Assembly (NCBI GenBank): GCA_004009845.1
Contig: RMBW01000178.1
Coordinates: forward strand, 1-38,496
From: Davidsoniella eucalypti
Taxonomy: Eukaryota; Ascomycota; Sordariomycetes; Microascales; Ceratocystidaceae
Direction of reading: 5' to 3'
DNA: 38,496 nucleotides
The notes under the pieces were generated by a model that worked only from the letters and a program-made list of their open reading frames with translations, ran no database searches and had not been told where the DNA came from. The position numbers and the translations under genes were made by a program. Positions within the stretch are counted from its first letter, which is position 1. Each line of letters begins with the position of its first letter. This document shows positions 30,178 to 38,496 of this stretch, one piece after another.

Positions 30178-33100
30178 GACGAAGGGAGCTGATTATCCTC
30201 TTATATATAACTCACTCGGCTAACCGCACCGTGATTCTATGCGTGCTATATTGAAGAACTCTGACTTCACCGCTTCTTGGAAGGAAAAGCAAGATGCCGG
30301 TGGGCGTTGCAAATTTTGGTATGACGAAAAGTTGAGGTTTTGATCTTCCGAGCAGGGAGAAACGTAGGTTTCCGGTGTTTAAGAGTTAAATTCTACATTT
30401 ATGTACGTTAGTCAGGTTGTAACATGTACCTTATCAGCATGTACATGGATATATAGTGTTCTTGTACTCATTGCCAGACAGTCATCAATCAGTGCGTAAT
30501 GTCATGTGGATATAGATAACTCACGTACAGTACAGGCAATTTATATTCTATAAAAGAGATAAAAGACGTGGATATGGGTATTTGATAATGATGAGACAGT
30601 GACGTTACGCACTGCCGTTGATGGGTGATGTTAGAAAAAGTATGGAAACTTAGTGAATAGATGGATAGATGGGTGATTGAAGAGACAAAACAAATGGGAT
30701 ATCAAAAGTTGAAAAGGCTCCATACAACAAGTATAGGGTGTTTAGAATAGCTATATAAAACAGGAGGAACTCACACGTGATATTGGTGGTCAAGATAGTA
30801 ACTGCCAAATGGTTAAATAGTGGAAGAGCTTAGCAAAGAGTGGTAATTGCACAACAAAAACAATAAACAATACGGTAAAGGTAATAACGGGTAGAAAGTA
30901 AAGGACAAAGAAAGAGATGTGTATTTGGTAACGGAGTCTGGTCAACAACAAGACAATCAACAGCAAAAAGCCATGGGGATGGCGTTTATAATATATACAC
31001 GTTCATTACTATAGGATAATCATCTCTACATTATCAACTAGTGCTTCGGGACAATGCCATAGTTATCCATCACTGTTTCCATCCCAATCTCCTTCGTTTC
31101 CAAGCTGATGACTCCTCTGTTTGGTTTTCCCATATATCTCTGTATCGGCTAGAGTATCTCATCTTGCATACATTAGCTTCCCCAATATCACAGGTACATG
31201 TTCGGTACAAGCTCCGATAGCATGAAAACACTAGCGATAGGTTATCGATGTATATGTTACTGTTAAGTATACTTTTCTCCTATCCTGATACCCCATCCGT
31301 CCATGTAAGAAAAACATTGAGGACCTTTTCTGATATCTACTCTAGACTCATGATCCCGGAACGAATAGACTCTGCATACTCAACGCTCATAGTCAGTTTT
31401 ATGCTCCTTGGCGAAGGTGTATCCAAACAACTCCGTACTGTCATCTTGCTGTGATATTTCAAGAGCACCGACGTAGATCTTTCGTTTAATCAGGTGAAAA
31501 AAGCAAATATGTACCAAATATACGCTAACTACTGCAACTGAGGGTTATGTGTTTACTTGAGGCTTCAACTGCATATAATTTAATATGCAACAGTTATCCA
31601 ATTATGCAGGTGGACACAGAAAAATAGTTGACAAATGATACCAAACTCTTATATATTTTGGACTAACTCATTCTATGGCCACGCCCTCCCCTCGCTATCC
31701 ATATAACTACAAGATCCTAATCCCAGCCTAAAAATCAAGTAAGTTGTAAAACCTGAGTGCCTTGGAAATCTGGAAACTCTACCCATTGATTTACCATGAC
31801 GGCCCGCTCAGGATTCCTTTTCCATAGCATGTCCAAAATCTAACTAGTTGTTTTCCACAGCCACAGGTACAAGCTTTCTTTTTTTTCATTGCAAGGTTAG
31901 TGTCAGTGCCTTCTAAGGAAGGGCTTGAAGCTAAGTTTACAAAACCCACCAAAGTCACGCAAAAGAGCAAGTGTCAGGCGTCAGTGCTGCTCAAGTTGCA
32001 CCAAAGAAATGCATAATGGCTACACCAAGCTAATACCTTAATTCATCTATATTGGCGTCTTGATATTCTTATAATTAACCCTTATCATGGCATTGTGGCA
32101 ATCCTTGTGACGGATCACGGGGACGATATGATAGGTAAAATGCTAAATCTTGGAAGCATTACGCATCTATCCATATAGTATGTGCTTTACCAGATCTTAT
32201 GTAGTTCAGCCGAGCCAGTTATACCGATCAGCTGTAACGGCTGCTACTACGCTAACATTATAGAAGGAAAATGGCTAGTTACATATTTTTATACAAGGTT
32301 TTCTAGCGCGCACGAACTATAGACCGGATGGAGTTCATGTATAATTAACTACGCACTAGTTCTTCTGAACTTTCAAATAGGGAAAATGCGACTAACTACC
32401 AGGATGTCTACACACATGTATAGAGGATGATCTGAAATAGAGCCCTGTCGCAACCCGTTGAAGTTCTCAATACGACGTATTATTTTCCCTGGCTTTTTTG
32501 ATACAGTCTTCAAATATGATGCCTCATCCCCAATGCCTGCCTAGACATTATAACGATGTAACTACAAGATATCAAAACATAAATACGTATACACAGATAA
32601 GCTCTCGATGGAATTGTCAGTAACTAGATTTACAATTAACATGAATGCAATTACGTCTCACTATAACTGGCTATTCATTAAATCGTTCGCTAGATAATTG
32701 CGCCTGTATCCGGCGAACAACAGCACTCGGGCAACAAGACTCCTCAAGAAGACAATATTGCTATTCAAGGACAATGGTAAACGCACCTCCCGAAGGATTC
32801 CACGCTAGTTTATACAATAAACATAGCAACTTCATAATAGCCCGAATAGGTCTCTTTGCCCCTGTCTTAGTATTCACCCAATGCCTAGTCTACATGTATA
32901 TGTGAAAATCACTTACTAGAACTAAACTCAAACTCGGTATTCGGTGCTCACTTCAGACATCTCTTCACAACTTTGGAAATGGAAGGTTTTGCTGCTGCTG
33001 TTAAACCACAATCATTCCATACATGCAGCTTTCTCTGGCCGATTACTTACCACCATGTAGCTCAGTTTCGGATAGTAGCTTAAAGTGGTATGTACGTAGC

Positions 33101-35366
33101 CTTTCGCCTCCACGGTTTTGAGAAATTCCCCAAGCGGTGTGATCACTGTCAACGGTGAGTTGCATAACGTTTGATTCTATCGATATTTCGGGTCTTCTAG
33201 AGTACACGCTGCGTGCCGCAGTGTAACTAAGAAGGCTAGATATACTACATAGGCCTGTTTATAGCTCGCTGCTTACAGCAGGCCTGCAGTTTCTTCGGGC
33301 ACTTGGATAGAGGAAAAAAGGCACATGCAGTGTTCTTATTCTATCCCTTCTCAAGGCAGCCTCTGCTGATCATCAGTGTTATGCGTGTCCATTTTCGCCC
33401 GCTGTTTGCAGGGGTGCGTTCTAGTCAGTAGAGAATAGCTACATAGCATCTAGGATACATCTGTTAACTTGCAATTGTGAACACACCACAGCGTTATACG
33501 CCCCTCCACAGCAATCAAGTGAATACAGATATATAGGGATAATATATCAGTCTTGCTCAGCCTTTATATGCAGCTGGGGTATGGGGCATACCCTCCTAGC
33601 CGCTTTTCAGCTTGTGATAGAGGTGCATGAACATTTGTCCCATATTACTCTATCACTCAATGTTACCAGCTTATGCTACACAGTCTGATGCTAGGAGCCC
33701 TTCCGGTGAGCCAATAGTCTTCGGTCTCAATGCCCATGCCCTCTACTACAGGCTTCACTCATTCCAGACGTAAGCTAACGACTTCGTCCGTCTCCAGGAT
33801 CTACCTGCAGACTAAAGGCCGACACCTGATATTTGTTTTTGTTATCCCGTCAGCGTTTGCCTAATATACTTATCCAAACGCAAGTGCATTCGTGTGTGCC
33901 TCATTTGGCATATTACGGCATCCCGAGGCCAACTTATCTTGCTCGCGGAGTTTCTGAAAACTTCAAACACTCTATAAGCAAACATATACCTCTTTTGTAT
34001 GACTCCCGTTCGAATTCTTTCGCCCCTTATTATCACCTAGGTCGCGAGATTAGTGGCATTGGCTCTTATTGTTTCAATAAACTTTGGTCATTCTATTTCA
34101 TTCCAAATTTGACAAGTATATATAGTTCTCGGGTTTTGTATGTATCTTTGGTAGTGGCGGGTATAGCCACTTATGAAAAACAGATAGAACTTTCAATATG
34201 GTGACCAAGATAACGATAATCTAGGTGATACTCCAGATTGCAGGTATCCGTCTGTGGTCATGGTTTTCTAGCAGCCCAACCCAACCACGCAAAAGTTTGG
34301 CTTCGATCACTATGGATAGGTGCTTAAAGATATCAATTAAGCAGCCGCTCTGAATTTATTGATGATTTCTAGATAGGATGTATGAAGACGCGGTGGTGTG
34401 AGTGTATCCATGATCTGCTATCAAGTTCCTTCTATAGAGCCAGGAGACCTGTTTGCCGCTCGTTGGATGATGGTGTGAACACTAGTTCGTTTTGGGTTCG
34501 TAGTCGATAATCTATCTCAAAACTGCAGTTCCTCTCGTATATGTGAAGTAAAGATGACCTTCCACTTTTCTTACCGAATACAGATTAGTTGATGCTGAAC
34601 CCAGGAGTACAGGTGATATCAACGTTCATTTCAAGGTCTTGAAACAGCAAGTCAATATACGTCTTTATAGATTTCTAAGAATAAATGTGGTTAAATGAAA
34701 GGCAAACGTGCTACTGCAAGAAGTTGACCCAATGCTTACGAGCTGATAATCACACATGAACTAGTTACCATCATTGAAAAGAAAGAACATGGCTGGAGAT
34801 TCACTTGCTCGCATGTTGATCTCGGCAGATTAGGAATCAATTCTCGCAAATCCATTTTGGTGACTGTAAAACTTGCTAGAGGGACAAAGTACTGACAAGC
34901 ATACTAAAGTAATGTGTTTGGGGTATTAGTGATAAGACTGATAACTGAGTAAATGGTGAAGGTTGGCAAAGTTCTTGGTGATCGCTTGTTTTTAAGCGAG
35001 TATGAACGTCCCGCCCTGGGGGTTATGATGTGTAACCCTAATGTATGTGAGAGAACTGACAGTATGTATGAAAACATCAGCAATAAGAATGACCGCACTT
35101 TTGACTTGTTAAAAAGAACAGGTATTATTCATTCGCCTCATATAACTTAAATTTTGAATTCTTACAAAAAATTCAATTGAAGCTACTCTCAATCTAGAAT
35201 GTGGGCATTATTAAATACAATAATCATACAGTAACTAATGGTAGTACAAGATATTAGACATATTTTTTTTCGTTGCAATTGAGAAGTCGACGTAACCCTC
35301 GAGGTCTAGGGTTGATATGAAGTGGATGGAAGGTGGGGCTCTGGTTTTCAATAGCTGTGCCCTGTA
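30178..35366. other. 5.2-kb intergenic region
   Basis: No recognised gene. The first part is the promoter of the Myb-like gene. Open frames such as 32645-32905 (+, 86 codons) and 33833-34204 (+, about 120 codons without an ATG) have no family features. AACCCT (35294-35299) and AGGGTT (35308-35313) form an inverted telobox-like pair about 205-225 bases upstream of the eS7 start. Confidence 0.55.
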
Positions 35367-35374
35367 TCACGTGA
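35367..35374. promoter_or_regulatory. E-box-like palindrome TCACGTGA upstream of eS7
   Basis: The perfect palindrome TCACGTGA lies about 145 bases upstream of the eS7 ATG, followed by a run of 14 T (35389-35402). CACGTG is a typical bHLH/Cbf1 site and such elements occur in fungal ribosomal protein promoters. The binding factor is not shown by the sequence. Confidence 0.4.
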
Positions 35375-35517
35375 CCAACACACAACTCTTTTTTTTTTTT
35401 TTAGGAACTCGAAAACAATGGACCCACTACATGACATTTCGATAGTAAGAAAAACTTCGGCGGAATTGAGTCCTATCCCTCTCTACATTTCGACAACATC
35501 GTCAGCAATCAGCCAAA

Positions 35518-36721
35518 ATGTCCGCCATCAACAAGATCGCCCCTAACAGCCCCTCGCACGCCAAGCCCAGCGAGCTGGAGAGCAACATTGCTCAGGCTCT
35601 GTTCGACCTGGAGAGCAACACTGCTGACCTAAAGGCCGCTCTGCGTCCTCTGCAGATTGTCTCTGCCCGTGAGGTAAGAAATACTTGAACAGAAATAGCA
35701 TATTGTGACTATTTGTGAAAACAAATCAAACACGAAAAACATACTGCGCAACCACGTTCCGAAACCAAACGTCGATCAGTCTTCGCCTTCTCACGAGAGG
35801 AAAACCAAATCCCACAAAGAGCCCGCTGTTTTTTTTGCAAGCAGTAAGCGTCAAGTCGTCTTGTACGCTTCTTTCTGCAACATTGGGGTCTTAGCATGCA
35901 GACTAGAGCAGTCCTGCTAGTCCTTAATGGCATAAGTGAATCAAGCTTCATCGAAAGACATATACCGGACTTGGTGCCTGGAGAGGAAGAGGAGGATTCA
36001 TTAGTAGATGCGTTGGGTACCTGTATATGTCCTATGTTGAGAAAGAGTTTGGCTCTTTTTGGGATATGTCAGCTCTAACAAGTTGGCGATGACGATTTGC
36101 GGCTTTACTGTATGCTTCTTTGTATATTGTATTGCGGAATCGGACGGGAAGCGGTCCAAGGTTTATTCCTGGAGCTCGCATGCTGACTTTTCGATCTTGA
36201 GTAGATCGAGGTTGGCCACGGCAGAAAGGCTATTGTCATCTTTGTCCCCGTCCCTTCCCTGCAAGGCTTCCACCGCGTTCAGCAGCGGTAAGTAACCCAA
36301 TTTCCCCGTCCTCATTATCAACCCTCAAGCCAGTGTCTAATCCTTGTGAATTTTCAGCCTGACTCGCGAGCTGGAGAAGAAGTTCTCTGACCGCCAGGTC
36401 ATCATCCTGGCTTCTCGCCGCATTCTTCCCCGCCCCAAGCGCTCTAGCCGCTCGCGCAACACCCAGACCCAGAAGCGCCCCCGTTCGCGCACTCTGACTG
36501 CTGTTCACGATGCTATCCTGAACGACCTTGTCTACCCCGTCGAGATCGTCGGCAAGCGTCTCCGCACCAAGGAGGACGGTTCCAAGACCCTGAAGGTCGT
36601 CCTTCACGAGAAGGAGCGTGGTGGTGTTGACTACCGCCTGGACACCTACTCTGAGGTCTACCGCAAGCTCACTGGCCGTGTTGTTGCCTTCGAGTTCCCC
36701 CAGGTTACTGCCGAGTACTAA
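35518..36721 (+). CDS. RPS7: 40S ribosomal protein eS7
   Basis: A structural protein of the small ribosomal subunit, also needed for 18S rRNA maturation. Exons are 35518-35673 (52 codons), 36205-36287 and 36358-36721, and introns are 35674-36204 (531 nt, GTAAGA to GAGTAG) and 36288-36357 (70 nt, GTAAGT to TTTCAG, splitting an Arg codon). The product is 200 residues, normal for the family. It has the conserved signatures LRPLQIVSAREIEVGHGRKA, VQQRLTRELEKKFSDRQVII, RILPRPKR, RPRSRTLTAVHDAILNDLV and PVEIVGKRLRTKEDGSKTLK. Codon use is strongly biased, as expected for ribosomal proteins. The first intron is unusually long for this genome and carries no recognisable coding frame. The ATG context is CAAAATGTC. 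Confidence 0.97.
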
Positions 36722-37301
36722 GCGTTTTAAAAACAACGTTACAGTATTCTGAATCAAAAAAGAACAAATTCTAAAAACTTACATACCTTCTTTCTGTTTC
36801 CCTGGGAGCGTTTCTAATCGGTTGATTTTCTTCATGTGGACTTGTGTGTACTGGGAAGGACGTTGTGATTACCACTTTAAGCAAATGGCATTCCATCGTT
36901 GGGGTAAAAAATAAAAGAGATTTTGGGAATTGGCGTATATCGGTAGCTTAAATTTGTTTCAAACAGAAAATGGGATTCAATATTTAGCACCGAAATCGTA
37001 CACGAAGGAGTCTCCATCATTGTATGCATATTCCCTTTCCTTTCTTCGTATTTCCTTTGGCGTTACTTTGGGGTGACGGCGTTACAAATAGATTCTTCCA
37101 TCCACCTTGGTGTGATTTCTACATGATAATGACTGGTATGAATCGTCGTGTTGTGGTGCCTTTTAACAAAAGTAATTAAAGGAAATATGAATTGGTTGGG
37201 TATTAAGATTGTGTGATGTTATGTGACATGTCTATCGTGAAATGAATGCAACTCGCCCCCGCCTAGAAAGTAATCATAAAAAAAAACCTCGTCCTAGATC
37301 A
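36722..37301. other. convergent intergenic region after eS7
   Basis: AT-rich DNA between the 3' ends of eS7 and the dynactin gene. No gene is seen; only untranslated regions and poly(A) signals are expected. Confidence 0.65.
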
Positions 37302-38496
37302 CTACTTTTCTATACAACCAATGCCCAGAACACTCCAATAAGCAAGCTCTCTCTTCTCCTTTGTCATCTTATCTTTACCAGGCGCTTCTTGAACCTCCGC
37401 CTCCCACTCAACCCTTACAAACAATGGAATCTCGACGATCTCTTCGTCCTCTTTGATAGCACTAGCATCGACGTTTTCACCCTGACTTTTAGCCCACTTC
37501 AAAGCCGTCAAGTCCAACGATGCTGGAACTACTTCTAGTACGATGCTGACCCAATTACGGCCGCGATCCCAGATCTTGCCTGCTTCTCCCTGCAAGTTCT
37601 CGTCGGGACCACGAGTACGGCGTTTATCACTTTCGTTCTTAAGTGCGTCATCCCACATATCTGTGTTGGCGTCGACGGTGAAGGAGGGACATAGTAATGT
37701 AACGGTAGAAGGAAACCGGCCTTGTGTACTAGATGGCGTAGCTAGTGTGATCTTGATAGGCTCGAAGATGGGGTTTTGGAAGGTGAGGATGAACTGAACC
37801 GGCTTCTGTGGCGTCAGCTTTGTCAGAGTTGGTGGCACAGGTAGATTGCGCATGTGGTGTGCTGGTTCGCGAGCCATGGGTTTGATGGTAATGCTTGGGA
37901 CAAAGGCAGAAGCCACAAGACGGATACGGTAGCGCGTGTTAAGCACCTTTGCGTCTGGCTTAGTGATGATGTGTCGACAAACAGGACACCGCTTCGAGCG
38001 TTTAGTACGTAGAAGTGTAGGGACAGGGCGAAGTTCGTCTGTAAAGCGACATTCGTGCATCTGGTGGCTATTCTGTTCAAGAGATACGGTATCTTCCCAT
38101 CGTGACGAGTGAAGCTTGGCAAGCTCTGCAGACTCGTCGAGGCGCGCCAGTTTAATGCCTTCCATGGTCGACGTAGCTTCGTTCATGATAGTGTTCTTGG
38201 CCTGTACCCGCTTGCCACCCAAACTTCCGCCAGTATACAAGCTCATGATTCGAGACAATGAGCCTGGTGAGCCAAAACCCAAGTCGCCAACGGCTGTAGT
38301 ACCGGTCGAGGACCCCATATCCGACATCTGATTTTGGTAGAATGCTTTGAGATTTGAGAACTGTATCTCACTGTCCATGCTATCATCAGTCAGCGGAGAT
38401 GAAGATGAATGTTCCTTGCGGCGCTCCTTGAGCTCGCGAGCGGTGAACTTCGGCTCGCCGCCATTTTTGATTCGTGATAGCTGGCCATAGACACCG
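37302..38496 (-). CDS. Dynactin subunit p62 (DCTN4 family), 5' truncated by window
   Basis: p62 belongs to the pointed-end complex of dynactin, which links dynein to cargo; in Neurospora the orthologue is a ropy gene. The frame is open from the window edge (first full codon at 38495) to TAA at 37302-37304, giving 397 residues of C-terminal protein without an intron. The first visible part is charged (FTARELKERRKEH). Family features are the CPVCRHIITKPDAKVLNTRY block with a CxxC pair, then beta-rich stretches (PVQFILTFQNPIFEPIKITL and PSTVTLLCPSFTV). Last comes VEIPLFVRVEWE with a terminal YWSVLGIGCIEK. The N-terminal zinc-binding Cys region lies outside the window. The ATG at 38378 is internal, not the start. 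Confidence 0.9.
   Translation of the reverse strand, partial: GVYGQLSRIKNGGEPKFTARELKERRKEHSSSSPLTDDSMDSEIQFSNLKAFYQNQMSDMGSSTGTTAVGDLGFGSPGSLSRIMSLYTGGSLGGKRVQAKNTIMNEATSTMEGIKLARLDESAELAKLHSSRWEDTVSLEQNSHQMHECRFTDELRPVPTLLRTKRSKRCPVCRHIITKPDAKVLNTRYRIRLVASAFVPSITIKPMAREPAHHMRNLPVPPTLTKLTPQKPVQFILTFQNPIFEPIKITLATPSSTQGRFPSTVTLLCPSFTVDANTDMWDDALKNESDKRRTRGPDENLQGEAGKIWDRGRNWVSIVLEVVPASLDLTALKWAKSQGENVDASAIKEDEEIVEIPLFVRVEWEAEVQEAPGKDKMTKEKRELAYWSVLGIGCIEK

Noticed and set aside
33833..34204. about 120-codon open frame on the plus strand
   Set aside because: It has no ATG near its beginning, no recognised motif, and lies in AT-rich DNA where frames of this length are not rare.
1..38496. CRISPR arrays, bacterial operons or prophage features
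   Set aside because: None seen; the spliceosomal introns and eukaryotic gene families make these irrelevant here.

Overview
This window is nuclear DNA from a filamentous ascomycete (Pezizomycotina), probably close to Eurotiomycetes, though the class is an inference. The evidence is short spliceosomal introns with GTANGT donors and CTAAC-type branch sites, eukaryotic tRNAs (one with a canonical intron), and orthologues of fungal proteins: the SconB/Met30 F-box protein, Atg17, a GH55 exo-beta-1,3-glucanase, the FIT/Scs3 membrane enzyme, Ap4A phosphorylase, ribosomal protein eS7 and dynactin p62. Genes are sparse; AT-rich intergenic DNA takes up well over half of the window.

Layout. 1-1893 (-): most of a sconB/met30-like F-box/WD40 gene, cut at its 3' end by the window edge, with an unusual histidine-rich N-terminus. 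1894-5986: intergenic. 5987-7109: a complete but internally deleted pogo/Fot1-type DNA transposon with perfect 49-bp terminal inverted repeats and a TA target duplication. 7793-7864 (-): tRNA-Trp(CCA). 8091-8525 (-): small orphan reading frame. 9804-11511 (+): ATG17. 11674-12663 (-): two orphan coding-like fragments. 12683-12925 (+): two tandem tRNA-Thr genes (CGT and intron-bearing TGT) apparently sharing one Pol III terminator. 12926-20384: 7.5 kb gene-poor stretch with one Cys-rich secreted-protein candidate. 20385-23658 (+): GH55 glucanase, possibly with an extra in-frame 5' exon. 24642-25770 (+): FIT/SCS3. 26025-26240: ankyrin-like remnant. 26715-27847 (+): APA2-like Ap4A phosphorylase. 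28415-30177 (-): Myb/SANT-like regulator with four exons. 30178-35517: 5.3 kb intergenic. 35518-36721 (+): eS7 with a 531-nt first intron. 37302-38496 (-): dynactin p62, cut at its 5' end.

The genes do not form a pathway or cluster. They are housekeeping genes (sulfur control, autophagy, lipid storage, nucleotide salvage, translation, dynein transport) with a cell-wall glucanase between them. No convincing new multigene system is visible. The best unusual signals are the internally deleted transposon, the tandem tRNA-Thr pair with an intron resembling a duplicated anticodon loop, the His-rich extension of the SconB-like protein, and the possible membrane-anchoring exon of the glucanase.
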